Assembly (NCBI GenBank): GCA_017624025.1
Contig: JAGANY010000016.1
Location: forward strand, 1 to 64,000
From: Ruminiclostridium sp.
GTDB taxonomy: Bacteria; Bacillota; Clostridia; Oscillospirales; Ruminococcaceae
Length of the DNA: 64,000 nt
Direction: 5' to 3'
The notes beneath the pieces are model-generated. The model was not told where the DNA came from, did no database searches, and saw only the letters and a program-made list of their open reading frames with translations. Position 1 is the stretch's first letter, and every line of letters starts with the position of its first letter. The position numbers and the translations under genes were made by a program. Below are positions 23,982 through 32,722 of the stretch, one piece after another.

Positions 23982-23999
23982 TATCATAATATTACGATA
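23982..23999. promoter_or_regulatory. Cassette 2 operator-like dyad, site 1
   Basis: TATCATAATATTACGATA, palindromic except for one position. Its core TCATAATATTA recurs at 24026-24045. Confidence 0.5.
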
Positions 24000-24025
24000 T
24001 AGTCAATAGCTGTTTTGAATAAAAA

Positions 24026-24045
24026 TATCATAATATTATGTTATA
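24026..24045. promoter_or_regulatory. Cassette 2 operator-like dyad, site 2
   Basis: TATCATAATATTATGTTATA, containing the perfect 12-bp palindrome CATAATATTATG. It lies 25 bp before the start codon. Confidence 0.5.
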
Positions 24046-24070
24046 TTATGCGCAAATACAGGAGGACATA

Positions 24071-24286
24071 ATGAGAAGCGAAGCACAGAAAAATGCTGAT
24101 AAAAAATACCGATACAAAAAATTATCTGACGGTAGTAAAAAACAGATAAACGCTACTCTTGATATTTCGGACTACACGATGATAGATGATTTCTGCAAAG
24201 AAAACGATATAAGCAAAGCTTCATTAATTGTAAAAGCTATTAAATACTGCATCGAAAACAATATAGATTTAAAAAACGAAAAGTAG
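24071..24286 (+). CDS. Small RHH/Arc-like DNA-binding protein, paralogue 2
   Basis: The 71-residue protein starts MRSEAQKNADKKYRYKK, followed by INATLDISDYTMIDDFCKENDISKASLIVKAIKYCIENNIDLKN. The beta-strand (NATLDIS) plus two helices is closer to a canonical ribbon-helix-helix than paralogue 1. The start is set by GGAGGACATA. Cassette 2 repeats the promoter, leader hairpin and spacing of cassette 1, so the pair is a tandem duplication that has diverged. A terminator follows at 24315. Confidence 0.8.
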   Translation: MRSEAQKNADKKYRYKKLSDGSKKQINATLDISDYTMIDDFCKENDISKASLIVKAIKYCIENNIDLKNEK

Positions 24287-24314
24287 TTTCATTTATACAA
24301 GTAGTTACGATGTC

Positions 24315-24346
24315 GGCTTCCCAATAATGGGAAGCCTTGTTTTTTT
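24315..24346 (+). terminator. Terminator after RHH-like cassette 2
   Basis: GGCTTCCC-AATAAT-GGGAAGCC followed by TTGTTTTTTT. Confidence 0.9.
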
Positions 24347-24360
24347 ACAAACTCATTTTC

Positions 24361-24416
24361 AAATCATTGCCAAGGTAATACCTCAATCCTTCATCCTTCA
24401 TCTTTCATTATTCATC
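24361..24416 (-). repeat. Family 3 element, partial copy in reverse orientation
   Basis: AAATC, a short ATTGCC/GGTAAT stem, then CCTCAATCC and the TTCATCCTTCATCTTTCATT run. Confidence 0.6.
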
Positions 24417-24435
24417 AAAAAACACCGCTTAACTA

Positions 24436-24463
24436 TTGACTTTTTCCGAGATTTTGGTATAAT
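24436..24463 (+). promoter_or_regulatory. Promoter of alaS
   Basis: TTGACT (24436-24441), 16-bp spacer, TATAAT (24458-24463), with TGG before the -10. Only about 50 bp separate it from the start codon, so there is no room for a T-box leader. Confidence 0.75.
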
Positions 24464-24514
24464 AAAAGGGTATGCTTATTTAATTCTAAACAATACGAAA
24501 GGACAACTAAGACT

Positions 24515-27139
24515 ATGAAATGGACAAGTCTTAACGATTTAAGAGAAAGCTATCTTAAATTCTTCGAAAGCAAAGGACATTTAAGAATGAATTCCGCTCC
24601 CCTCGTACCCCAGGGCGATAATTCCATTCTTTTAATCAATGCAGGTATGACACCCCTCAAGAAGTATTTCCAGGGTATCGAAACTCCTCCCTGTAAGAGA
24701 GTTACAACCTGTCAGAAATGTATAAGAACTCCCGACATCGAAAACGTAGGTAAGACAGCAAGACACGGTACTTACTTCGAAATGCTCGGTAACTTCTCCT
24801 TCGGCGATTACTTCAAGCACGAGGCTACAGCCTGGGCTTGGGAATATCTTACAAAGGTTCTCGAAATCGAGCCCGAAAAGCTCTGGGTAACAATCTATGA
24901 AGAGGACGATGAAGCAGGCGAAATCTGGGCAACAGAAGTTGGCGTTCCCCGCGACAGAATTATAAAGCTCGGCAAGAGCGAAAACTTCTGGGAACACGGA
25001 AGCGGTCCCTGTGGTCCCTGTTCCGAAATCCATTTCGACAGAGGCGAAAAGTACGGTCCTTTCGAAAGCTTTGAACAGGCAAGCGACTGTGACAGAATAA
25101 TCGAAATCTGGAACAACGTATTTACACAGTTCGACAATGACGGCCACGGCAACTACACACAGTTTGCAACAAAGAATATCGATACAGGTATGGGTCTTGA
25201 AAGACTCGCTTGCGTAATGCAGGACGTTGACAATATGTTCGAGGTTGATACTATCCAGAACATTATAAAGCGTATCTGCTCCGTAGCAGGCAAGGCATAC
25301 GGTGCTAACTATAAGGAAGACGTTTCTATCCGTGTTATTACCGACCACGCAAGAGCAACAACATTTATGGTAGGCGACGGTGTAAGACCCTCTAACGAAG
25401 GCAGAGGCTATGTTTTAAGACGTCTTTTAAGAAGAGCAGCAAGACACGGCAGACTTTTAGGCGTTACAAAGCCCTTCCTTACCGAAATCGTTGACCAGGT
25501 AATTTTAGAAAACAAGGACGCTTATCCCGAACTCGAGGAAAAGCGTGAATATATCATCAAGGTTATCGCTACTGAAGAAGAAAGCTTCAACCGTACCGTT
25601 GAAAAGGGCACACAGATGCTTAACGAGCTTATCGAAAAGCTCGGCGAAAACGGCGTATTAAGCGGGGATGACGCATTCAAGCTTCACGATACCTACGGCT
25701 TCCCCCTCGACCTTACAAAGGAAATCCTCGAAGAAAAGGGTCTTACTCTTGACGAAGAGAGATTTATGGAGCTTATGAAGGAACAGAAGCTTACAGCACG
25801 TGCTAACCAGGCATTCAAGGGCGGTTGGGACGACGCTGCCGCTGATGCTCTTTCGGGTATCAAGACAAAGTTCGTAGGCTACAGCGACCTTACAGCTGAT
25901 ACAAAGATTCTCGCTATGCTTAAGGACGGTGCAATTGCTGATACTGTTGACAGCGGCGATGTTGCCGTTGTTATCGAAACAACACCTTTCTATGCAGAAA
26001 GCGGCGGTCAGGTAGGCGATACAGGTACAATCGTAAACGGCGACAATGTTCTCCGTGTTTTAGATACAAAGAAGATTGGCGGCGGCCAGTTCGTATGCTA
26101 CTGTACAGTTGAAACAGGTACATTTATGACAGGCGACGCTGTTACAGCTTCCGTTGATAAGGAAAAGAGAATGGCAACCGCAAGAAACCATACAGCAGCA
26201 CACCTTTTACAGGCTGCACTCCGTAAGGTTCTCGGCGACCACGTTCACCAGGCAGGTTCTTACGTTGACCCCCAGAGATGCCGTTTCGACTTCTCTCATT
26301 TCAGTGCTGTAACTGCTGATGAGCTTGCTGAAATCGAAGCTATCGTAAACAGCGAGATTTTAGCTGCTGTTCCCGTAGTTACCGAAGAACTTCCTATCGA
26401 AGAAGCAAAGAAGAAGGGTGCTATGGCTCTCTTCGGCGAAAAGTACGGCGATGTTGTACGAGTAGTAAGCGTAACCGACGGCTGTTCAACTGAATTCTGC
26501 GGCGGTACACACCTTGATAATACTTCTAAGGCAGGTCTTTTCAAGATTATCTCCGAAACCTCTGTTGCTTCCGGTGTAAGACGTATCGAAGCAGTTACAG
26601 GTGCAGGTGTGCTTGAAGCTTTAGCTGAAGCTAAGAACACAGTTTCCGCTGCTGCCGAAGTACTTAAGATTGCTAACCCCAATATGCTTGTACAGCGTTG
26701 CGAAGCTCTCCAGAATGAGCTTTCCGACGCTAAGAAGGAAATCGATAAGCTCCAGCGTCAGATTTCTGCTGCTGTAATGGCAGACGTAACAGGCGGAGCT
26801 TCCGAAATAAACGGCATCAAGGTATTCTCTGCTGTTCTCGCTGGAACCGTAGGCGACGGCTTACGTAAGGCAGGCGACGACCTTAAGTCCAAGAACGACA
26901 GCTTTATTGCTGTTCTTGCCGGCCACGCTGACGGCAAGGGCAACTTCCTCTGTATCTGCAGCAAGGAAGCTGTTGAAAAGGGTGCAAACGCCGGTCAGAT
27001 AGTAAGACAGATTGCCGCAATTGCAGGCGGTAAGGGCGGCGGTAAGGCAGACAGTGCTATGGCAGGTATTGCTGATATCTCTAAGATAGACGAAGCACTT
27101 GCAGCACTGGACGGTATCGTTACAGAAATGTTAAAGTAA
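24515..27139 (+). CDS. alaS: Alanine--tRNA ligase
   Basis: The 874-residue class II synthetase has the full AlaRS layout: catalytic core (FFESKGH, ARHGTYFEMLGNFSFGDYFK, GVRPSNEGRGYVLRRLLRRAARHG), the editing domain with HTAAHLL and CGGTH metal ligands, and a C-terminal DHHA1-type domain rich in Gly (AGGKGGGKADSAMAGI). It also hydrolyses mischarged Ser/Gly-tRNA-Ala. GAAAGGAC serves as RBS. Strong codon bias matches a highly expressed gene. Confidence 0.98.
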   Translation: MKWTSLNDLRESYLKFFESKGHLRMNSAPLVPQGDNSILLINAGMTPLKKYFQGIETPPCKRVTTCQKCIRTPDIENVGKTARHGTYFEMLGNFSFGDYFKHEATAWAWEYLTKVLEIEPEKLWVTIYEEDDEAGEIWATEVGVPRDRIIKLGKSENFWEHGSGPCGPCSEIHFDRGEKYGPFESFEQASDCDRIIEIWNNVFTQFDNDGHGNYTQFATKNIDTGMGLERLACVMQDVDNMFEVDTIQNIIKRICSVAGKAYGANYKEDVSIRVITDHARATTFMVGDGVRPSNEGRGYVLRRLLRRAARHGRLLGVTKPFLTEIVDQVILENKDAYPELEEKREYIIKVIATEEESFNRTVEKGTQMLNELIEKLGENGVLSGDDAFKLHDTYGFPLDLTKEILEEKGLTLDEERFMELMKEQKLTARANQAFKGGWDDAAADALSGIKTKFVGYSDLTADTKILAMLKDGAIADTVDSGDVAVVIETTPFYAESGGQVGDTGTIVNGDNVLRVLDTKKIGGGQFVCYCTVETGTFMTGDAVTASVDKEKRMATARNHTAAHLLQAALRKVLGDHVHQAGSYVDPQRCRFDFSHFSAVTADELAEIEAIVNSEILAAVPVVTEELPIEEAKKKGAMALFGEKYGDVVRVVSVTDGCSTEFCGGTHLDNTSKAGLFKIISETSVASGVRRIEAVTGAGVLEALAEAKNTVSAAAEVLKIANPNMLVQRCEALQNELSDAKKEIDKLQRQISAAVMADVTGGASEINGIKVFSAVLAGTVGDGLRKAGDDLKSKNDSFIAVLAGHADGKGNFLCICSKEAVEKGANAGQIVRQIAAIAGGKGGGKADSAMAGIADISKIDEALAALDGIVTEMLK

Positions 27140-27158
27140 AATAAAAAACATAGGCTCC

Positions 27159-27198
27159 GTTCTCTATAACGGTGAGTTGATTTCCGTTATAAGAGAAC
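27159..27198 (+). other. Hairpin between alaS and the HIT gene
   Basis: GTTCTCTATAACGG pairs with CCGTTATA-A-GAGAAC, leaving one bulge. There is no T tract, so it is probably an mRNA structure or processing/stability hairpin rather than a terminator. Confidence 0.5.
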
Positions 27199-27230
27199 AG
27201 GGTTGAATATACAAATTACGAGGTATAAAA

Positions 27231-27569
27231 ATGGACTGCTTATTCTGTAAAATTATTTCGGGCGACATTCCTTCACAGAAGGTTTATGAAAGCGAAACGG
27301 TTTTAGCTTTTAAGGACATTAACCCCCAGGCTCCCGTTCATATCCTTATTATCCCGAAAATCCACATCGAAAGCCTTGCGGAGATAACCGAAGATACTGT
27401 CGGCGTAACAGCGGAAATTATGCTCGTTGCTCGTCAGCTCGCACAGGAATTCAATCTCGGTAACGGCTACCGTGTTATAACAAATATCGGCGATGACGGC
27501 GGTCAGACTGTTCATCATCTCCATTTCCATCTTCTCGGCGGAAAGAAGCTCACAGAGCAGATGTGCTGA
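27231..27569 (+). CDS. HIT-family purine nucleotide hydrolase (HinT type)
   Basis: The 112-residue protein starts CLFCKIISGDIPSQKVYE and ends with the histidine triad segment VHHLHFHLLGGKKL, both hallmarks of the HinT branch, which hydrolyses nucleoside phosphoramidates and acyl-adenylates. The usual family length is about 110-115. It is the first gene of a tight run with comEC, holA and rnmV. Confidence 0.93.
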   Translation: MDCLFCKIISGDIPSQKVYESETVLAFKDINPQAPVHILIIPKIHIESLAEITEDTVGVTAEIMLVARQLAQEFNLGNGYRVITNIGDDGGQTVHHLHFHLLGGKKLTEQMC

Positions 27570-27578
27570 TTCAGTCAG

Positions 27579-29591
27579 ATGAGTGGTACGACAAAGCACA
27601 AATATGTTGCGTTCGGGTTTATATACTTGTTCGCACTTATTTGTGCTTATTTTTTAAGCAGTTTGCTATGCTTTATGGTGTTTATCCTGTTGGGTATAGT
27701 CTTTATTTTTTGCCTTAATAAAAGTACGGACATAAAGCTTTATTGTACCTTTATAGGCGTTGCTTTTCTTGTTTCGGGACTTCATAAAACGGTTATAGCT
27801 GAAAGAAGCGAGAGCCTTATAGGCAAAGAGGGAATAGTAAAGGGCATAGTTACAGACGTAAAAATTCCCGATAATGATACGGTTATGATAGAAATTTCGG
27901 GAAGCTGTAACGATATTCCCGTAAAAATTGCAGTCTTTACCACAGATATAGGTATATCGCACGGAAACCGCATAGAGATACCTGTTTCTTTTTCCGAACT
28001 GAAGAACAGTGCGGTATTCAACGAGCAGTTTTACTATTACTCAAAAGGCATTTTCCTTCGTGGCTATGCCACAGGGGATATAGCTGTAGCAGAAAAAGGG
28101 TTTTCCCTAAGAGGAATTATTGCGGATATAAACAAAGCCTTTAAAACGAGGATAGAAAACGTCTTTCCCGATGAACGGGGCGGACTTATAAAAGCTGTAC
28201 TTTTCGGAGATAAGTCGGGGCTTTCGCCTTTGCTTTCCGAAAGTATAAGGCGTTCGGGAATAGCACATCTTACTGCTGTTTCGGGTATGCATCTTTCTCT
28301 TATGATTCATATAGCGGTATGCTTTATAAAGCTGTTTTTCCGAAAAAGAAATGTTTTCGTCCCCGTAATTTCTGCCCTGTTTTCTTTAATTCTGATGCTT
28401 TTCTTCGGAATGACTGCTTCTGTAATGCGTTCGGGGATAATGATGATTATATTTTACGGCTCGTCTCTTCTGAAAAGAAAATCCGTAACATTCAACTCCT
28501 TAAGCACAGCACTTCTCATAATCCTGCTTTTTGACCCGACAGCCTGTATGGATACAGGACTCTGGCTTTCGGTACTGGGAACCCTCGGAGTCGGGGTAGC
28601 TTCTCCTCTTGTTATAAGAAAGCTTCGGATACCGAGGAGGAAAAAGGTATTAAGAACGCTTATCCCGTCATTATGTGCCTTTATGCTTACAATGCCTGTG
28701 GGAGCCTTTTGCTTCGGCGGTATGTCAATTGTTTCGGCTGTTACAGGTCTTTTGGTTCAGCCCCTATTTACGGTTATACTTATAACTGTTCCCCTCGGGT
28801 TACTGTTTCCGTTTCTTTCGATTCTGCTGTTCTTCGTAGGCGGAGTGTCAGCTTATATATTCAACTGTATAACCTTAGCTTTCGGCGGTCTTTCGTTTTC
28901 GTATTTTGAAGCGGATAAAGGCAGTACAGCGGTGTTTCTTGCACTGACGATTTTCGTTACAGCCTTATCCTGTGTTCCGAAAATAAGGCTGAGGCGTATA
29001 GTAAGCGTATTTATAGCAGGTTTCACGGCATTTATTACAGCATTGTCACTTACAGAATACATACAACTTGGAAATACGATTATTAAGGTTTATTCAGATG
29101 GCGAAAACGGATTAATAAAAGTAAAAACTATGAAAGGAACAGCAATTTATGCTGTTTCGGATAATATAAAAACTTCTGATATGACAGAAAAATACGCTCT
29201 CGGAGAAAAGCTCTGCTTTATATGTATAGCTTCGGGAGACGGCAATAACAGATACATAAAAGAAGAAAGGTATGATTGTGCCGTTCATCTTCCCGATAAC
29301 GGCAATATGACCTACGATATCGGCGGGGAATATTTTGTTGATATAATTGACGGAGAAATAATCCTCGGCATAGACGGTGTTACGATAGGTCTCTTAAATA
29401 TTGAAAACAACATTGATTGTGATATTGAAATACTCGGCGGATACAGAAAGAATTATACTGCCGATGGAAATTATGCAACCATTTTATGTGATAAAAAGTT
29501 TTATAATTGCGGAGATTCTGTAAATGCTTATTATAGCAATACGGAAATTATTATAAAGAAAGACGGAAAATTCGCGGTTATATCGGAGTAA
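27579..29591 (+). CDS. comEC: ComEC/Rec2-family DNA-uptake channel without the metallo-beta-lactamase domain
   Basis: The 670-residue polytopic membrane protein has the N-terminal DUF4131-like OB region (GIVKGIVTDVKIPDNDTV) and the Competence domain (AVLFGDKSGLS, RSGIAHLTAVSGMHLSL, MTASVMRSGIM). ComEC moves single-stranded DNA across the membrane in transformation. The C-terminal 170 residues do not show the HxHxDH nuclease motif of full-length ComEC, so only the channel part is evident. It starts 9 bp after the HIT gene, with a poor RBS that suggests translational coupling. Confidence 0.85.
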   Translation: MSGTTKHKYVAFGFIYLFALICAYFLSSLLCFMVFILLGIVFIFCLNKSTDIKLYCTFIGVAFLVSGLHKTVIAERSESLIGKEGIVKGIVTDVKIPDNDTVMIEISGSCNDIPVKIAVFTTDIGISHGNRIEIPVSFSELKNSAVFNEQFYYYSKGIFLRGYATGDIAVAEKGFSLRGIIADINKAFKTRIENVFPDERGGLIKAVLFGDKSGLSPLLSESIRRSGIAHLTAVSGMHLSLMIHIAVCFIKLFFRKRNVFVPVISALFSLILMLFFGMTASVMRSGIMMIIFYGSSLLKRKSVTFNSLSTALLIILLFDPTACMDTGLWLSVLGTLGVGVASPLVIRKLRIPRRKKVLRTLIPSLCAFMLTMPVGAFCFGGMSIVSAVTGLLVQPLFTVILITVPLGLLFPFLSILLFFVGGVSAYIFNCITLAFGGLSFSYFEADKGSTAVFLALTIFVTALSCVPKIRLRRIVSVFIAGFTAFITALSLTEYIQLGNTIIKVYSDGENGLIKVKTMKGTAIYAVSDNIKTSDMTEKYALGEKLCFICIASGDGNNRYIKEERYDCAVHLPDNGNMTYDIGGEYFVDIIDGEIILGIDGVTIGLLNIENNIDCDIEILGGYRKNYTADGNYATILCDKKFYNCGDSVNAYYSNTEIIIKKDGKFAVISE

Positions 29592-29606
29592 AGGAGGTTA
29601 AAGCCT

Positions 29607-30653
29607 ATGGTTATGACAGAAGAAAAGCTCAGTGCTTCCATAAAGGGAAACCGTATTTCGAGGGTATATTATCTCTACGGAAAAGAGCCCTTTCTCGTAA
29701 AGACATACGTTGATAAAATCATAAAGAAAACGGTAGGCGACGACCCTCTTGATTTTAATTTAATACGTGTAAACGGTGCTCCCGAAATAGGTATTTTTAA
29801 CGATTATATTGACGGGCTCCCTGTATTTGCGGATATGAAAGCGGTAGTAATAAATGATATAGATGCGGAAAAGATAGATAAAAAGGACTTCGAAGCCTAT
29901 ATCGACGCAATAAGGAACATTCCCGAAACAACTGTCCTTATTTTTAATATTACAGGCTTCCAGCCCGACGAACAGAAAGAACAGACAAAAGAGCTCATCT
30001 CTGCTGTAAGCGAAGCAGGCACAGTATGTAAGCTTGACGGAATATCGCCGTCAAAGATAGCAGGACTTGTTGTAAAGAAAGCCGGTAAGGCGGGTATTGT
30101 CATTTCCGGCGAGGACGCTATGTTTTTAAGCGAGCGTGTTCTTTGCAATATGACCCTTGTAAGTGCGGAAACGGAAAAGCTTATAAACTATGTAGGCACA
30201 GGGGGAGTTATTACCCGTGAGGTTATTGAAAGCCTCGTACCGAAGCATCTCGATACAAGCGTCTATGAGCTTGCGACAGCGATAAATTCCGGAAAAAGAA
30301 GCGAGGCCTTCCGCATACTCGACGACCTTTTTGCCGAAAGGACAGACCCGCTCCACATTCTTAATTCTCTTATCTCTGCATATCTCGATTTCTATCGTGC
30401 GAAGCTCGGAAAGATTACGGGAGCTTTACCGTCACAGGTCGCTTCACAGTTCGGATATGCAAAAAACCGTGAGGGCGTTGTAAGCAGGGCGATGAACTCT
30501 GTTTCAAAGCTTCGTGTCGATTACCTCAGAAATACGCTTTATATACTGAGCGATGCGGATAAGAGAATGAAGTCCTCGGGACTTGACGTAAGGACGATAC
30601 TCGAAGAAACTATAACAAGACTTTTCGAGGCAGGAGATAAAAAATATGTCTGA
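29607..30653 (+). CDS. holA: DNA polymerase III subunit delta
   Basis: The 348-residue clamp-loader subunit shows the family pattern: YYLYGKEPFLVKTYVDKI at the N-terminus, a degenerate AAA+ core (LPVFADMKAVVINDID, TTVLIFNITGF), the middle LVSAETEKLINYVG and the C-terminal collar ELATAINSGKRSEAFRILDDL. RBS AGGAGG lies before the ATG. It overlaps rnmV by 8 bp. Confidence 0.93.
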   Translation: MVMTEEKLSASIKGNRISRVYYLYGKEPFLVKTYVDKIIKKTVGDDPLDFNLIRVNGAPEIGIFNDYIDGLPVFADMKAVVINDIDAEKIDKKDFEAYIDAIRNIPETTVLIFNITGFQPDEQKEQTKELISAVSEAGTVCKLDGISPSKIAGLVVKKAGKAGIVISGEDAMFLSERVLCNMTLVSAETEKLINYVGTGGVITREVIESLVPKHLDTSVYELATAINSGKRSEAFRILDDLFAERTDPLHILNSLISAYLDFYRAKLGKITGALPSQVASQFGYAKNREGVVSRAMNSVSKLRVDYLRNTLYILSDADKRMKSSGLDVRTILEETITRLFEAGDKKYV

Positions 30654-31248
30654 AAAAAAGCTTGTTCTGAAACAACCTGTAATAGTTGAGGGAAAATACG
30701 ATAAAATAAAGCTTGAGAGCGTTATAGAGGGGCTTATTATAACCACAGACGGCTTCCGTATTTATAAGGATAAGGAGAAAATGAGCCTTATACGTGCTTT
30801 TGCCGAAACGGCAGGCGTAATAATCCTTACCGACAGCGACGGAGCGGGCTTTCAGATAAGAAACCATCTTAAAGGCTCAATAAAGGGCGGAAAGATATAT
30901 AACGTATATATACCCGATATTTTCGGCAAGGAAAAACGCAAGGAGAAGCCCTCGAAAGAGGGAAAGCTCGGCGTAGAGGGAATAGATACGGAGATTTTAC
31001 GAAAGGCTTTCGAGGAAGCAGGTATCTTTTCCGATAATAACGTAAGCGAACCCTGGCTTACGAAAGCGGATATGCTTGATGACGGGCTTATCGGCTCGGA
31101 AAAAAGCAGTATGCTCAGAAAGAAGCTTTTAAAAAGCTTCGGACTTCCCGAACGGTTAAGTACTTCGGCACTTTCAGAGGTTCTGAACCGTCTTTATACC
31201 CGTGAGGAATACGAAAAAAAATTAAAAGAAGTAAAAGAGGACGAATAA
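30646..31248 (+). CDS. rnmV: Ribonuclease M5 (5S rRNA maturation)
   Basis: The 200-residue TOPRIM protein has PVIVEGKYDKIKL (catalytic Glu), IILTDSDGAGFQIRNH (the DxD motif) and the RNase M5 C-terminal region with ADMLDDGLIGSEKSSMLR. The enzyme trims 5S rRNA precursors in Gram-positive bacteria. It overlaps the end of holA, and the MBOAT gene begins on the base after its stop codon. Confidence 0.92.
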   Translation: MSEKKLVLKQPVIVEGKYDKIKLESVIEGLIITTDGFRIYKDKEKMSLIRAFAETAGVIILTDSDGAGFQIRNHLKGSIKGGKIYNVYIPDIFGKEKRKEKPSKEGKLGVEGIDTEILRKAFEEAGIFSDNNVSEPWLTKADMLDDGLIGSEKSSMLRKKLLKSFGLPERLSTSALSEVLNRLYTREEYEKKLKEVKEDE

Positions 31249-32709
31249 ATGGTATTTTCGAGCGTAGTATTTATATTCTTATTCTTTGTGCTGTCAATGA
31301 TACTTTATTATGCAGTACCTTTTAAACTTAAGAATTTTATCATACTTATATGCGGACTTGTATTCTATGCCTGGGGCGAGCCGAAGTATGTTGTTGTAAT
31401 GCTTATATCTACCCTTATCGACTATTTGGCGGGGCTTGTTATCCATAGATATAACGACAATATCGTAATAAAGCGTATAGCACTTATTACGTCACTGGTT
31501 ATGAACCTTTCGCTTTTAGGTGTTTTCAAGTACAGCGACTTTATCTTCGGAAGCATAAATGACATTTTCGGACTTTCCCTCGAAAATCCGTTCCTTGATA
31601 TTACGAACAATGTAAGTGCTTTTGTTTTTGGTGCGAAGCCCGAAAGCTATCTGCCTTTACCTATCGGTATAAGCTTCTTTACCTTCCAGTCTATGTCCTA
31701 TACGATAGATATGTATCTCGGAAAAATAAAGGTACAGAAAAATCCTATATCCTTTGCTGCCTTCGTAACTCTTTTCCCACAGATTGTTGCAGGTCCTATC
31801 GTACGTTATGATGATGTAGCTTCTGAACTGGACAGCAGAAAGATTGACCTCAACATCATTTATGACGGTATAGTAAGATTTATCACAGGTCTCGGAAAAA
31901 AGGTAATTATTGCTAACGGTATAGGTCAGCTCTGGAACGAGGCGTTTGCCCTTATGGGTCCCGAAATGTCCGTTCTTACTGCCTGGCTCGGTATAATCGG
32001 ATATACCTTACAGATTTATTTTGACTTCTCGGGATATTCCGATATGGCTATTGGTCTCGGTAAGATGATGGGCTTTAATTTCCCCGAAAACTTCGATTAT
32101 CCTTATCTCTCGAAGAGTATAAGCGAATTCTGGAGACGCTGGCATATGACCCTTGGCGGATGGTTCAAGAGCTATGTGTATTTCCCTCTTGGCGGTAACA
32201 GAAAGGGTACAGGAAGAACTGTATTCAACCTCGCTGTAGTATGGGTTCTTACAGGTATCTGGCACGGTGCAAGCTGGAACTTTATCCTCTGGGGTACTCT
32301 TTACGGCGTATTTATAATTGCTGAAAAGCTTTTCCTCGGAAAGCTTCTCGAAAAGCTTCCTACGGCTGTACGCTGGCTTTATACAATGCTTCTCGTAGTG
32401 CTTGGCTGGGTACTTTTCGTAACTCCCGACCTTCCTACCGCATTCAGCTATATGGGAACAATGTTCGGAAGCACAGGAATACTTGCAGACAGCAGAGCTT
32501 TATATCTTCTTCTTAACTACGGCGTTATGCTTATCCTCGGTATCTTCGCAAGCACAGACGCGTGGAAGATAATCGTAGAAAAGGCGAACGAAAAGATGCC
32601 TGTAGCGGTAAACTGGATTACACCCGTAGTAAAGATGGCAGTATTTGTGCTTTGTATAGCTTACCTTGCAGATGCAACCTATAACCCGTTCTTATACTTC
32701 AATTTCTAA
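31249..32709 (+). CDS. MBOAT-family O-acyltransferase (AlgI/DltB-like)
   Basis: The 486-residue polytopic protein is AlgI-like: GLVFYAWGEPKYV near the N-terminus, QSMSYTIDMYLGKI, LFPQIVAGPIVRY, SEFWRRWHMTLGGWFKSYVYFPLGGNR and the catalytic His in GIWHGASWNF. These enzymes pass acetyl groups across the membrane for O-acetylation of surface polysaccharides. The start codon directly abuts the rnmV stop. It pairs with the DHHW protein 13 bp downstream. Confidence 0.92.
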   Translation: MVFSSVVFIFLFFVLSMILYYAVPFKLKNFIILICGLVFYAWGEPKYVVVMLISTLIDYLAGLVIHRYNDNIVIKRIALITSLVMNLSLLGVFKYSDFIFGSINDIFGLSLENPFLDITNNVSAFVFGAKPESYLPLPIGISFFTFQSMSYTIDMYLGKIKVQKNPISFAAFVTLFPQIVAGPIVRYDDVASELDSRKIDLNIIYDGIVRFITGLGKKVIIANGIGQLWNEAFALMGPEMSVLTAWLGIIGYTLQIYFDFSGYSDMAIGLGKMMGFNFPENFDYPYLSKSISEFWRRWHMTLGGWFKSYVYFPLGGNRKGTGRTVFNLAVVWVLTGIWHGASWNFILWGTLYGVFIIAEKLFLGKLLEKLPTAVRWLYTMLLVVLGWVLFVTPDLPTAFSYMGTMFGSTGILADSRALYLLLNYGVMLILGIFASTDAWKIIVEKANEKMPVAVNWITPVVKMAVFVLCIAYLADATYNPFLYFNF

Positions 32710-32722
32710 GGAGGATGCCGTA

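Noticed and set aside
23697..24286. Toxin-antitoxin module
   Set aside because: Both proteins are paralogues of the same RHH-like type and no toxin-like partner is adjacent.
23063..24416. CRISPR array, suggested by the repeated hairpins
   Set aside because: The repeats are of different families, irregularly spaced and without spacer-like units or cas genes.
24463..24515. T-box leader for alaS
   Set aside because: Only about 50 bp separate the -10 from the start codon, and no specifier stem or T-box sequence is present.
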